This document shows positions 1 through 7,840 of a DNA stretch of 64,000 nt, piece after piece. Made by a program: the position numbers and the translations under genes. The notes under the pieces were generated by a model, which saw only the letters and a list, made by a program, of their open reading frames with translations, searched no databases and was not told the origin of the DNA. The DNA is from Kribbella flavida DSM 17836 (lineage in GTDB: Bacteria; Actinomycetota; Actinomycetes; Propionibacteriales; Kribbellaceae). How positions within the stretch are numbered: position 1 is the stretch's first letter; every line of letters starts with the position of its first letter. The stretch spans positions 1,178,001 to 1,242,000 of the forward strand of contig NC_013729.1 in assembly GCF_000024345.1 (NCBI RefSeq), written 5' to 3'.

Positions 1-44
1 AGAACCACGGGCGCGATGAGGCTAGGGGATTAGTGGGCGGGCCG

Positions 45-1886
45 TCAGGAGCAGGTGTTCTGCTGGTCCCTCCCGGCGAGTCGATCGGCGGTCCAGCGCT
101 CGAGGTCGGTGTTCAGCGGTGACCCGGGTTCGAGAACGCCCATGTGTGTCCGGCCCGGGTACCGCGTGTAGCGCAGCGGGCGGCCGGCGGCGCAGAGCCG
201 GGCCACGTAGTCGTCCTGGAGACGCGAGATGATGACCTCGTCCGCGGTGCCCTGCGCGATGAACAGCGGAGCGGACCAGGGGCCCAGTGCGACGTTCTGG
301 CGCAGCCGTCGGCCGACCGCTCCGGTTGCCGGGTCCTCGGCGAGGATCGGTGTGTCGCGGGAGACGGCGACGCCGGTGAGCACCGTGAGCAGGGTCCCGG
401 GTTCGCTGGTGCACCGGGCGGCCGCCTCCTTCACCAGCGTCCTGGCGGCCGGAGTGACGACGTCGAGGGAGATGTCCGGGTACGAACGGCTGTACGCCGC
501 CACCACGAACGAGATGCCGAGGCTCGCCCCGAGGGCGCCGGGATGCGCGGTGACGAGCTGGGCGAGCGCAAGCGGATCGCTCGCGGCCGACAGCGCGGCG
601 GTCCCGACGACCTTGACGTCCGGCGCGTAGGTCGGCGCCAGTTGCCCGGCCCACAGCGCGGCGTGCCCGCCCTGGGAGTGTCCCCAGATCACCGTCTCGG
701 GTGCGAGGTCGAGGCCGTCCAACTGATGGGCGGCCCGGACTGCGTCGAGGACCGAGCGCCCCTCGCCCTGCCCGACCAGGTAGGGGAAAGCGCCCTCGGT
801 GCCCTGGCCGATGTAGTCGGTGGCGACCATGCCCCACCCGTTGCGCGCCAGGGCGTCCATCGACGGCATGCCCTCGGTCGAGATCGCGTTGCGCCCCAGG
901 CTGGGAGCGCACGCTCGCGCGACACCGACCGTGCCATGGGCCCAGGCGATCAGCGGCGTCGGGCGACCGGTCGGCTCGGCGGGCACCGCCACGACGGCGC
1001 TCGCCAGGCCGGGAACGCCGTCGTCCGCGGTGGTCGTGTAGAGGATGCGCTGGGCAGTGAGCCCCTGCGGTAGGTCGCCGTCATAGGGCTCGGCCCGCAG
1101 GAGCCGCCCGGGCTCGGTGGGTACGACGTCAGGCGCGTCGTAGAAGTTGTCGACCACCGGGATCCCCTGCCGGAACTGCTCGCTGACGACGAGAGTTGTG
1201 GTCGCGGTGAACAGCGCGACCACCGCGGCGACCCATCGCAGACCGTGCTGCCACCGGGGCCCGGTCGTCCGTCGCGTCCCGGCCGGCCGGAGTCGGCGCC
1301 CGATTCCTCGCCCGAGGAGGGACAGACCGAAGCAGGCGGTGCGTACGCCGAACAGCAGCGCGACGACCAGCAGGGTGGCGTCCGGCCAGACCCGCGCGAC
1401 CAGCCCGAACGCGATCTCCGACAGTCCGAACACGGCCGCGAGCACCCGGTCCGCGGCCGGGCCTCGTCGCACGTCGAGCAGCCGAACAGCACCACTGACG
1501 ATGAGCAGAAAGGCCAGGAACGGGCCGAGCAGTTCCAGGCTCCGGCCGAGCCAGACGAGCAAGGCCAGACCTGCGAGGACCCAGCCGATGCCCGTGACCA
1601 AGGGCAGTCGCGCGCCACGCTCGCGGCGGGCAACCAGTTCACCGAGGCCGGACACCACACAACTGATGCCGGTGTAGATGCCGAGCACGGTCAGCGAGCT
1701 CAGGGGCCGAACAGCGAGCAGCAGACCCAGCGCGGTGGTCGCCGTTCCGACGATCACCAGCACCCACCACGGCGCACGCGACAGCAGGCCGGGCAGCGCC
1801 CGAACCCGGCGGTTCAACCGGCGGTACGGCGTCCGAGCCGACATGACTCCCACCGTAGGCGATCCGCGGTCGTTACTGCCAGTCAT
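45..1886 (-). CDS. HdeD-like membrane domain fused to secretory-lipase-type alpha/beta hydrolase
   Basis: 613 codons. Residues about 38-195 form six hydrophobic helices of the HdeD/DUF308 type. A seventh helix (about 215-235) leads into a C-terminal alpha/beta hydrolase of the secretory lipase (LIP) family. The nucleophile elbow GHSQG puts the likely catalytic Ser at 404; Asp549 (in GTADE) and His581 (in GRTHMG) fit the rest of the triad. The hydrolase probably faces outward from the membrane and cleaves a lipid or ester; the substrate is unknown. Start is uncertain: the ATG at 1886 has no ribosome site, while the ATG at 1844 has TACGGT seven bases upstream and GGGAG close by. Fusion of the two domains is the odd point. 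It stands alone, facing away from the next gene. Confidence 0.82.
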   Translation of the reverse strand: MTGSNDRGSPTVGVMSARTPYRRLNRRVRALPGLLSRAPWWVLVIVGTATTALGLLLAVRPLSSLTVLGIYTGISCVVSGLGELVARRERGARLPLVTGIGWVLAGLALLVWLGRSLELLGPFLAFLLIVSGAVRLLDVRRGPAADRVLAAVFGLSEIAFGLVARVWPDATLLVVALLFGVRTACFGLSLLGRGIGRRLRPAGTRRTTGPRWQHGLRWVAAVVALFTATTTLVVSEQFRQGIPVVDNFYDAPDVVPTEPGRLLRAEPYDGDLPQGLTAQRILYTTTADDGVPGLASAVVAVPAEPTGRPTPLIAWAHGTVGVARACAPSLGRNAISTEGMPSMDALARNGWGMVATDYIGQGTEGAFPYLVGQGEGRSVLDAVRAAHQLDGLDLAPETVIWGHSQGGHAALWAGQLAPTYAPDVKVVGTAALSAASDPLALAQLVTAHPGALGASLGISFVVAAYSRSYPDISLDVVTPAARTLVKEAAARCTSEPGTLLTVLTGVAVSRDTPILAEDPATGAVGRRLRQNVALGPWSAPLFIAQGTADEVIISRLQDDYVARLCAAGRPLRYTRYPGRTHMGVLEPGSPLNTDLERWTADRLAGRDQQNTCS

Positions 1887-2001
1887 AGTCTGCTTGCGCA
1901 GCGGTCTACGGCGCTGTCAGAGCGGCCGCGCCGCTGAGCGAGGTCGATTGCGGAGCGTGCTCGTACGCTGACTGTGAGGATCCACCCGTTCATCTGCCTA
2001 C

Positions 2002-2463
2002 GTGGCCGGGCAGCAGTTCGGCGGCTGGACGGTGACGTCGGGCAGCGTCGACCTGACCACCGACTGGGTGGACGCCGAGGGGCGGCAGTCCCTTGACCTG
2101 AACGGTTCCGGCGACGGCGCTGTCGCCAGGAGCCTGCCCGCGCAGCTGCTCACGACGTACAAGGTCACCTTCGCGGTGGCGGGCAATCCCGAAGGTTCGC
2201 CCACCGTCAAGAGCGGAAAGGCCACTGTGAACGGGCAGGAGGTGGACACCTTCACGTTCAGCATCGCCGGGAAGAACAACTTCAGCATGGGGTGGGTCTA
2301 CCGCAGCTTCTACTTCACCAACCTGCTGTCGGCGTCCTCGGTGCTGCAGTTCGCCGGCACCTCCGGGTCCGCCTGGGGCGCGGTGATCGACGACGTCAAG
2401 GTGGAGAGCTGCCTGCTGATCCTCTGCCCCGCCTCGGCTGCCACCGTCAATCGAATCAGCTGA
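2002..2463 (+). pseudogene. 5'-truncated choice-of-anchor C (DUF642-like) secreted protein fragment
   Basis: The open frame runs from 1978 to 2463. It reads GWTVTSGSVDL, then a LNGSGDGA motif, a GNPEGSPTVKS strand and a C-terminal GAVIDDVKVES strand, which is the beta-sandwich pattern of choice-of-anchor C/DUF642-like surface proteins. Family members begin with a signal peptide. Here the frame is closed by a TGA at 1975 and enters directly in the first strand, with no signal peptide in any nearby frame. I see no ribosome site before the GTG at 2002. I infer a decayed gene that has lost its 5' end; a cytoplasmic mini-protein is the alternative. Bases 2464-2605 after it hold no gene I can support. 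Confidence 0.6.
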
Positions 2464-2605
2464 CCGCCAGGACCGCGATGCGGCGGCGAAGACGGCGTGG
2501 CTCGAAAGCGGCGAATCCGGCACCGCTGCAGTTGGTGGTGGGCGGAGTGCAGGGCAGCTGCCCGGATCGCCGTGAGCCAGGTCCGCAGGCAAGTAGGGGT
2601 ACGGC

Positions 2606-3223
2606 CTACACGAAGGCTGACACGCCCTCGTACTGCGCCACCGGGGCGGCGCCGACGACGTCGTACTCCAGCAGAACAAGGCCTTTCGGCGTGCTCTCGT
2701 GCTTGGTCAGGCGGAGGCCGCCGGAACCGCCGCGGTGGTCGAACAGCCGCCGGCCGGAACCGATCACGGCCGGCGCGATGACGAGCCGGACCGCGTCGAG
2801 CAGGCCGGCGGCCAGCAGGAAGTTGCCGAGCCGTGCGCTTCCGTGGATCTGCAGTTCCCGCCCAGGCTGCGCCTTGAGCTTCCCGACGGCCGCGATCGGG
2901 TCGCCGCGCAGTACGGTCGTCGGATTCCAGGTCCCTTCGGTCAGGGTGTTGCTGACCACGTACTTCGGCAGGGAGTTCATCCGCGCGGAGAACGGGTCGT
3001 CGATCTGCGGCCAGTCCCGGGCGAAGGCTTCGTAGGTCCGCCGGCCGAGCAGCAGTCCGTCGGCCAGGTCCAGCCACTCGGACGTCCGCTGGACGAACAG
3101 TTCGTCGAGGTGCGGCACCAGCCAGCCGCCCTGGGTGAAACCGTCGGTGGTGTCCTCGGTCGACGACCCGGGACCTTGGCTGACCCCGTCGAGCGTGACG
3201 AACTCGGTGAGGACCAGCTTCAT
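2606..3223 (-). CDS. Dihydrofolate-reductase-fold protein (RibD C-terminal family)
   Basis: 205 aa, opening KLVLTEFVTLDGVSQGPGS, the first strand of the RibD_C/DHFR-like family. GLLLGRRTYEAF (NADPH-side loop) and IHGSARLGNFLLAAGLLD (second half of the nucleotide site) follow, as expected. Such proteins are NADPH reductases of mostly unknown substrate. The start at 3223 overlaps the stop of the SRPBCC gene by ATGA, so it is the third gene of an ArsR-SRPBCC-reductase operon. A longer frame continues upstream but only as a shadow of the SRPBCC gene. A second reductase with the same kind of partners is at 32550-33149. Confidence 0.86.
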   Translation of the reverse strand: MKLVLTEFVTLDGVSQGPGSSTEDTTDGFTQGGWLVPHLDELFVQRTSEWLDLADGLLLGRRTYEAFARDWPQIDDPFSARMNSLPKYVVSNTLTEGTWNPTTVLRGDPIAAVGKLKAQPGRELQIHGSARLGNFLLAAGLLDAVRLVIAPAVIGSGRRLFDHRGGSGGLRLTKHESTPKGLVLLEYDVVGAAPVAQYEGVSAFV

Positions 3224-3696
3224 CGGCCGGCCTCGCTCTCCGCCGCCGCGGCGAGCTGCTTCAGCACCGTGCCCCAGCCGTCCGCGAAACCGAGCTCTTC
3301 GTGGCGGGCCCGGGTGGCCGGATCGCCGTGCCGGACGAGGATCCGGTAGTCCGTACCGTCGGGATGGTCGGCCAAGGTGATCTCGGCCGTCATCAGGAAC
3401 GGCTCCGGATCGGCCGGGCGCCAGGCGCTGTCGATCGCGTTGGTGTACACCAGTCGCTCCAGCGGTTCGACGACCAGGAAGGTCGCGTCGAGCTGCGGGA
3501 CGAACGTGATTCCGTCGTCGCTCATCGAGGTGACGAGCGCGCCGCCGGGCCGGGCTTCCAGCCGCTCGACCTGGCAGATGGCCGGTGCCGGGATCCACCA
3601 CTTCGCGAAGCGGGCCGGATCGGTCCAGGCCCGCCAGATGACCTCGCGCGGCGCTCGGATGACCCGCTCCAGGGCCAGGTCGAGATCGGGGTTCAT
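3220..3696 (-). CDS. SRPBCC (AHSA1-like) domain protein
   Basis: 158 aa. The N-terminus ERVIRAPREVIWRAWTDP followed by FAKWW and RPGGALVTSM is the standard opening of the AHSA1 branch of the START/SRPBCC fold, a hydrophobic ligand cavity. These proteins bind or process small lipophilic molecules; no ligand can be named. A good ribosome site (GGAGGA) lies seven bases before the ATG at 3696. The gene overlaps both the ArsR gene upstream and the reductase gene downstream by ATGA, so all three are translationally coupled and probably under the ArsR repressor. Confidence 0.88.
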   Translation of the reverse strand: MNPDLDLALERVIRAPREVIWRAWTDPARFAKWWIPAPAICQVERLEARPGGALVTSMSDDGITFVPQLDATFLVVEPLERLVYTNAIDSAWRPADPEPFLMTAEITLADHPDGTDYRILVRHGDPATRARHEELGFADGWGTVLKQLAAAAESEAGR

Positions 3697-4031
3697 GACT
3701 GTTCCTCCAGGGGTTCGGTGACGAGGCGCTCGAGCCGGTCGGTGCGGTCGGCCCAGATCCGGCGCTGCTCCGCGAGCCAGTCGTCGACCAGCGCGAGCCG
3801 GTCGCGATTCAGTACGCAGGTGCGCACCCGCCCGGCCTTGACCGTGCGGATCAGGCCGTTCGTCTCGAGCGTGCGGATGTGCTTCATGAACGAGGGAAGG
3901 GTCATCGGGAACTCGCCCGCGAGCTCACCCACGCTGGTCGGCCCCCGCCCCAGCCGCCGGATCACCCCGCGCCGGGTCGGATCCGCCAGCGCCACGAACA
4001 CGCCGTCGACCTCCGCCGAATACTGTGCCAT
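3693..4031 (-). CDS. ArsR-family transcriptional regulator of the SRPBCC/reductase operon
   Basis: 112 aa winged-helix protein: VFVALADPTRRGVIRRLGRG, then SVGELAGEFPMTLPSFMKHI as the recognition helix-turn-helix, then LIRTVKAGRVRTCVL as the wing. This is the metal-independent ArsR type that accompanies SRPBCC proteins; no Cys metal site is visible. First gene of a three-gene operon with ATGA overlap to the next. The ATG at 4031 has no ribosome site; a -10 hexamer TAATAC ends eight bases upstream, so translation is probably leaderless. Repeats over the promoter (see 4035-4078) suggest that it represses itself. Confidence 0.9.
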   Translation of the reverse strand: MAQYSAEVDGVFVALADPTRRGVIRRLGRGPTSVGELAGEFPMTLPSFMKHIRTLETNGLIRTVKAGRVRTCVLNRDRLALVDDWLAEQRRIWADRTDRLERLVTEPLEEQS

Positions 4032-4034
4032 GAG

Positions 4035-4078
4035 GCTAAGTATTAGCGCTGGTCAACACTTAGCGCAAGGGCTAAGTG
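4035..4078 (-). promoter_or_regulatory. Promoter and repeated GCTAAGT operator of the ArsR operon
   Basis: Read on the minus strand there is a -35 TTGCGC (4063-4068), a 17-base spacer and a -10 TAATAC (4040-4045), followed by the ATG at 4031. CACTTAGC (4057-4064) and GCTAAGTG (4071-4078) form a perfect 8-bp inverted repeat around the -35. A third GCTAAGT (4035-4041) starts a GCTAA-N3-TTAGC repeat over the -10. Three copies of the same heptamer covering both promoter elements are best explained as the operator of the adjacent ArsR protein; that link is inference. Confidence 0.72.
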
Positions 4079-4124
4079 ATCGGGCGGCCAGGGAGAAACC
4101 CTGGCCGCCCTGGAGGTGCGCAGG

Positions 4125-4841
4125 TCAGCGGCCGAGACCGGCCTTGTCGACCTTGCGGTGGAAGCGCATGCCGGCCAGACCGCCGACCAGTGCGCCGACG
4201 AGGCTGGCGGCCGCTGCCAGCAGCAGAGCCACGATGCCGCCGGTGGTGAGACTGCCTTCGCTGACAGGGATCCTGGGGAAGCTGTTCAGCCTGCCGAGCA
4301 CGTTGTACTCGTTGCCGGCGATCGCCACGACGATGGCGACGACGACGGCGATGACCACGGCCCACAGCCAGACGGCGAGCCCCTGCTTCAGGCCGTTGAA
4401 CCGGGCCATCCGGCCGGCGACGTAGCCGCCGCAGTAGTACGCGATGAACAGCACGACGAGCACCAGGATGCCGCCGGCGATGCCGATGGTCTCGGCATTG
4501 GCGTCGGCCTGATCGGTCGCGTCGGCGGTACTGGTCCCGGTGGCGACGCCGACCACGGCGCCGGCGGCGGTGAGCAGGGCGGTCAGCAGCACGGCCGTCC
4601 CGGTGGCCGTCAGCCAACCGAAGAAGGCCGACCCGGCCTTGATTCCGCCGTACTCCTCCTTCTCGCGATTGACGACGCTGTGACGATCCCTCGGCAGGGC
4701 CGCGTCCGGTGTGTGACTGCCGTTGTCGGGATCGGCGTGGGTGGCTGACCGGTCGTCGCGGTCGATCAGCCTGTCTTCGGGAACCGGCCGGCCGGTCGCG
4801 GAATCGTCGCGACGGCTGCCTTCTGGTGCTGCGCTACTCAT
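4125..4841 (-). CDS. Four-helix membrane protein with acidic, charged N-terminus
   Basis: 238 aa. The first 65 or so residues are hydrophilic and Asp/Arg rich. Four strong hydrophobic helices follow, two near the middle (one containing LVVLFIAYYCGGYVAGRMA) and two toward the end, finishing with a basic tail (HRKVDKAGLGR). No enzyme or transporter motif is visible. It resembles small actinobacterial stress-associated integral membrane proteins, but I cannot name a function. The ATG at 4841 is chosen because AGAGGA lies six bases upstream; the frame stays open to 4940 without a better start. It stands alone. Confidence 0.72.
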   Translation of the reverse strand: MSSAAPEGSRRDDSATGRPVPEDRLIDRDDRSATHADPDNGSHTPDAALPRDRHSVVNREKEEYGGIKAGSAFFGWLTATGTAVLLTALLTAAGAVVGVATGTSTADATDQADANAETIGIAGGILVLVVLFIAYYCGGYVAGRMARFNGLKQGLAVWLWAVVIAVVVAIVVAIAGNEYNVLGRLNSFPRIPVSEGSLTTGGIVALLLAAAASLVGALVGGLAGMRFHRKVDKAGLGR

Positions 4842-4960
4842 GATTGTCCTCTCGACGGAGCGCGTGAAGCCGTCCGTCCCCCGCCGGCTGGCTGACCGGG
4901 TCGGTACCCGGGCCGATGGGCAGCAAACGAAACTCTGCACAAGTTCGAGAGGTGTCGTGG

Positions 4961-5791
4961 TCAGAGGGTGCCGAGCGCTTCACCGAGAGACCGCAGCGCG
5001 GGCAGATAGTCGTTGTCGTCCGCCAGGATCTGTGCGCACACGTGGTTCGCGCCCGCGTCGAGATGCGCGACCAGACCGGCCGCGACGTTCTTCGCATCGC
5101 CGTGCACAACGAGCGCGTCGATCAGTGCGTCGCTGCCGTCCGGGACCAGGTCGGCGTCGCTCCAGCCCAAGCGCTTGAGGTTGGAGATGTAGTTGGTGAG
5201 GCGGAGGTAGGGGTCGGCCACCCGCTGCCGCCCCAGGGCGCGCGCCCGCTCGACGTCGGTGTCCAGGACGACCATCTGTTCGGTGGCGATGAGCGGCTTC
5301 GGTCCGATCAGCTCGCGCGCCTGGAGCGTGTGCTGCGGGGTGGTCAGGTACGGGATCGCGCCGGCCGTCCGCGCTGCCGCCAGCCGCAGCACCCTGGGAC
5401 CGAGCGCGGCCAGTACCCGTCGGTCCGGCGGTACGCCGGCGCGGTCGAGCACGTCGAGGTAGTCGACCATCGTCTGGTACGGACTCGCGTACTCCCGGTC
5501 CGTCTCGGGATGCCCGATGCCGATGCCGAGCACGAACCGGCCGGGAAAGCGCCGGGCGATGCGGTGGTACGACTCGGCCACCTCCGCGGCGCCGACGGTC
5601 CACAGGTTGATGATGCCGGTGGCAACGATCAGCCGGTCGGTCGCGGCGATCATCGCCTCGGGCAGTGCGAGATCGCCCTTCGGGTTGGCTCCGATCCAGA
5701 CGGTGCCGAAGCCGGCTCGCTCGATCTCCTGGGCGTACTCCGGCGAGAGTCCGTCCTCGTGCCGCCAGATGCCGAATCTGCCGAGATCCAC
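4961..5791 (-). CDS. F420-dependent LLM-class oxidoreductase (TIGR03620-like)
   Basis: 276 aa luciferase-like TIM barrel. It opens LGRFGIWRHEDGLSPEYAQE; GFGTVWIGANPKGDL and FVLGIGIGHPETDREY are hallmarks of the MSMEG_4141/TIGR03620 subfamily, which uses coenzyme F420. The substrate is unknown. The GTG at 5791 is preferred because GGGAGGG lies about seven bases upstream; an in-frame ATG at 5842 would add 17 residues that look like leader RNA. A strong palindrome over its promoter (5845-5870) points to a dedicated repressor that is not adjacent in this window. Confidence 0.84.
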   Translation of the reverse strand: MDLGRFGIWRHEDGLSPEYAQEIERAGFGTVWIGANPKGDLALPEAMIAATDRLIVATGIINLWTVGAAEVAESYHRIARRFPGRFVLGIGIGHPETDREYASPYQTMVDYLDVLDRAGVPPDRRVLAALGPRVLRLAAARTAGAIPYLTTPQHTLQARELIGPKPLIATEQMVVLDTDVERARALGRQRVADPYLRLTNYISNLKRLGWSDADLVPDGSDALIDALVVHGDAKNVAAGLVAHLDAGANHVCAQILADDNDYLPALRSLGEALGTL

Positions 5792-5844
5792 AGTCAGTTC
5801 CCTCCCGTTGACACTGTCGGGTGCCGCCGTCTCCCGCAGCAACT

Positions 5845-5883
5845 ATTGGTTGCAACGTATAGCAACCAATGATTGCGCGACAA
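5845..5883 (-). promoter_or_regulatory. Promoter with 9-bp-arm palindrome upstream of the LLM oxidoreductase
   Basis: ATTGGTTGC (5845-5853) and GCAACCAAT (5862-5870) form a perfect inverted repeat with an 8-base spacer. On the minus strand the spacer contains the -10 TATACG (5856-5861), with TTGTCG (5878-5883) as -35 sixteen bases away. A bound dimer would occlude the -10, so repression is the simplest reading. The palindrome size fits a TetR or MarR regulator; none lies next to it. Confidence 0.7.
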
Positions 5884-5904
5884 GAGGGTGCTGAAAGTCC
5901 GGGC

Positions 5905-7092
5905 TCACCGACTGCGGCTCGTGATGTTGCTCGCGGTGGGCGGGCGTCGTTCGAGCAGGACGACCGGGACCGTGGCCAGCGCCAGGGCGGCGCCGATCCA
6001 GCCGATCGAGGCCAGGCCGGCGCCTGCGTGCAGGGCGAGGCCGGCCAGCAGTGGCACCAGGCTGATGCCGAGCTGGAACGCCGACACCGTGGTGGCTCCG
6101 GCCAGCGTCGGGGCGTCGGCGGCGATGCTGAAGACGCGGCCGTAGATGGCGGGATTGAGCACGAAGCCGGCGACGCCGAGCAAGGCGACCAAGGCAACGA
6201 CCGCGAGCTTGTGCTCCGCGAGTACTGCCAGCAGGACCGAGCAGACCAGGATCCCGCCCGCTCCTGCGAGCAGAGCGTCGTACGGGCGGCGGTCGGCGAT
6301 CCGGCCGCCGATCGACAGGCCGACAAACGCTCCGATGCCGAACAACGCGAGAACGGCGGGCACCCAGACGGCCGGGAGGTGGGTGACGTCGGTCAGTAGT
6401 GCGGACAGGAAATTGAACGAGATCATGTACGCCGCGGTGCTCAGCAGGGTGGCGGCGTAGACCCACCACAGCTTCGGCCGGCGCATCACGTCGAGCTCCG
6501 CCCGCACGCTGGGCTCCTGCGACGCAGTCGTCTCGGGCAGTGCCGCGACAGCCGAAACCGCACCGAGAACCGTGAGCACGACAACCGCCCAGAAGCCGCC
6601 CTGCCATCCGGCGAAGTAGCTGATCAGCGCGCCGGCCGGTCCGCCGGCGATCATGGCCAGACTCAGTCCGCTCACCACCACCGCGGAAGCGCGCGCGGTT
6701 CGGTCGCGCGGCACCAGGCTGATCGCGGTGACCGCGGCGACGGCCCAGAACCCCGCGTACGCGACGCCGGCGGCGAAGCGAGCGCCCAGCACCACCGGGT
6801 AGCTGTCGACGACCAGGCTGACGGCGATGGCGGACGCGAAGATCGCCTGGGTGATGACGAGCGTTGTCCGCCGGGGCCAGCGCAGGCTGACGACCGCGAG
6901 CGGTGGCCCGCCCAGGACGACGCCGACCGCGAAGGCCGTGATCAATCCGCCGGCCGACGCGAGCGAGATCTCGAGATCGTCCGCTACCGCCGGCAGCACG
7001 CCGGCGAGCAAGAACTCCGCACTGCCCATCGAAAACAGGCTGAAGGCCAGCACGTACACCCCGAAGGGAAGTCGCCTGCTGGTCCGCGTCAT
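5905..7092 (-). CDS. MFS drug-efflux-type transporter (DHA1, AraJ/Cmx-like)
   Basis: 395 aa with about twelve hydrophobic helices. The first helix contains FSLFSMGSAEFLLAGVLPA and the loop 2-3 segment is WPRRTTLVITQ; helix 5 has an AMIAGGPAGALISYFAGWQG motif like motif C of DHA1 antiporters (chloramphenicol/arabinose exporter type). It most likely exports a small toxic compound by proton antiport; the substrate is unknown. The ATG at 7092 overlaps by ATGA the stop of a 22-codon leader ORF. GGGAGGTG inside that leader is its own ribosome site. The divergent XRE-cupin gene (7248) is a likely regulator. Confidence 0.88.
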   Translation of the reverse strand: MTRTSRRLPFGVYVLAFSLFSMGSAEFLLAGVLPAVADDLEISLASAGGLITAFAVGVVLGGPPLAVVSLRWPRRTTLVITQAIFASAIAVSLVVDSYPVVLGARFAAGVAYAGFWAVAAVTAISLVPRDRTARASAVVVSGLSLAMIAGGPAGALISYFAGWQGGFWAVVVLTVLGAVSAVAALPETTASQEPSVRAELDVMRRPKLWWVYAATLLSTAAYMISFNFLSALLTDVTHLPAVWVPAVLALFGIGAFVGLSIGGRIADRRPYDALLAGAGGILVCSVLLAVLAEHKLAVVALVALLGVAGFVLNPAIYGRVFSIAADAPTLAGATTVSAFQLGISLVPLLAGLALHAGAGLASIGWIGAALALATVPVVLLERRPPTASNITSRSR

Positions 7093-7157
7093 CGGTCAGC
7101 ACCTCCCGGTCGGCCGGCAGTTGTCGCGTCGTGCCCCACAGTTCGTTGGCTTCTCAT
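7089..7157 (-). CDS. 22-codon leader ORF overlapping the MFS exporter start
   Basis: On the minus strand GAGGAGGTGG, one of the best ribosome sites in the window, lies two bases before the ATG at 7157. The frame encodes 22 residues beginning MRSQRTVGHDATT and ends with a TGA (7089-7091) that shares ATGA with the MFS start. The ribosome site of the MFS gene lies inside this ORF. The peptide is basic and has no membrane character. Short leader peptides before drug exporters and resistance genes commonly act by ribosome stalling or translational coupling (chloramphenicol and macrolide resistance leaders). I infer such a role here; it is not shown. GTTGTCGC in the upstream RNA (7200-7207) could pair with GCGACAAC inside the ORF (7120-7127). 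Confidence 0.6.
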   Translation of the reverse strand: MRSQRTVGHDATTAGRPGGADR

Positions 7158-7247
7158 GGCCACCTCCTCGACGACGAGCGTCGCGACGATGCTGCGAAAG
7201 CGACAACATTCCTTGCCGAAACCGGGATCGGTTGCTTGGCTGAGGGC

Positions 7248-7835
7248 ATGGACACCCTGCCTGCTGTCGCTGCGACGATCAGCCAGATCGCCCCCAGGCT
7301 GCGCCGGATGCGCGAGAAGAAGAGCGTGACGCTGGCCGAGCTGAGCCGCACCACCGGGATCTCGACCAGCACCCTGTCGAGACTCGAGTCGGGGCAGCGC
7401 AAGCCCAGTCTGGAACTGCTGCTGCCGATCGCCGCCGCGCTCGCGGTGCCGCTGGACGACATCGTGGCAGCGCCGCGCGTCGTGGACCCCCGCGTGCCGC
7501 AGAACGCCGGCCGGTCGAACGGGCGGCTGTTCGTCTCGCTGTCCAGGGATCAGGGAGAGCCCAAGGCGTTCAAGCTGACGATTCCCGCCTCGGACAACGA
7601 ACCCTCGCCCCGCGTGCACGCCGGCCACGAGTGGCTCTACGTGCTCACCGGCCGGCTCCGCCTCGTCCTGGCCGACTACGACCTGGTGCTCGGTCCGGGT
7701 GAGGCCGCGGAGTTCGACACCCAGACGCCGCACTGGTTCGGCTCAACGGGCCGCGGCGCCGTGGAACTGCTCAGCTTGTTCGGCAAGCAGGGGGAGCGCA
7801 TGCACGTCCGCGCGTCCACCAAATCCCGATCCTGA
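7248..7835 (+). CDS. XRE-family regulator with C-terminal cupin domain
   Basis: 195 aa. Residues about 14-70 are a Cro/C1 helix-turn-helix (LRRMREKKSVTLAELSRTTG, then STSTLSRLESGQRKPSLELL). Residues about 110-190 are a small cupin barrel with HAGHEWLYVLTGRL and TPHWFG, the ligand-sensing half. Such proteins usually bind a small molecule and control a neighbouring transporter, which fits the divergent MFS exporter at 5905-7092. The ATG at 7248 is taken from the family start; upstream in-frame GTG codons give a long unrelated extension. Its 3' end lies five bases from the convergent methyltransferase gene. Confidence 0.88.
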   Translation: MDTLPAVAATISQIAPRLRRMREKKSVTLAELSRTTGISTSTLSRLESGQRKPSLELLLPIAAALAVPLDDIVAAPRVVDPRVPQNAGRSNGRLFVSLSRDQGEPKAFKLTIPASDNEPSPRVHAGHEWLYVLTGRLRLVLADYDLVLGPGEAAEFDTQTPHWFGSTGRGAVELLSLFGKQGERMHVRASTKSRS

Positions 7836-7840
7836 CCCCG

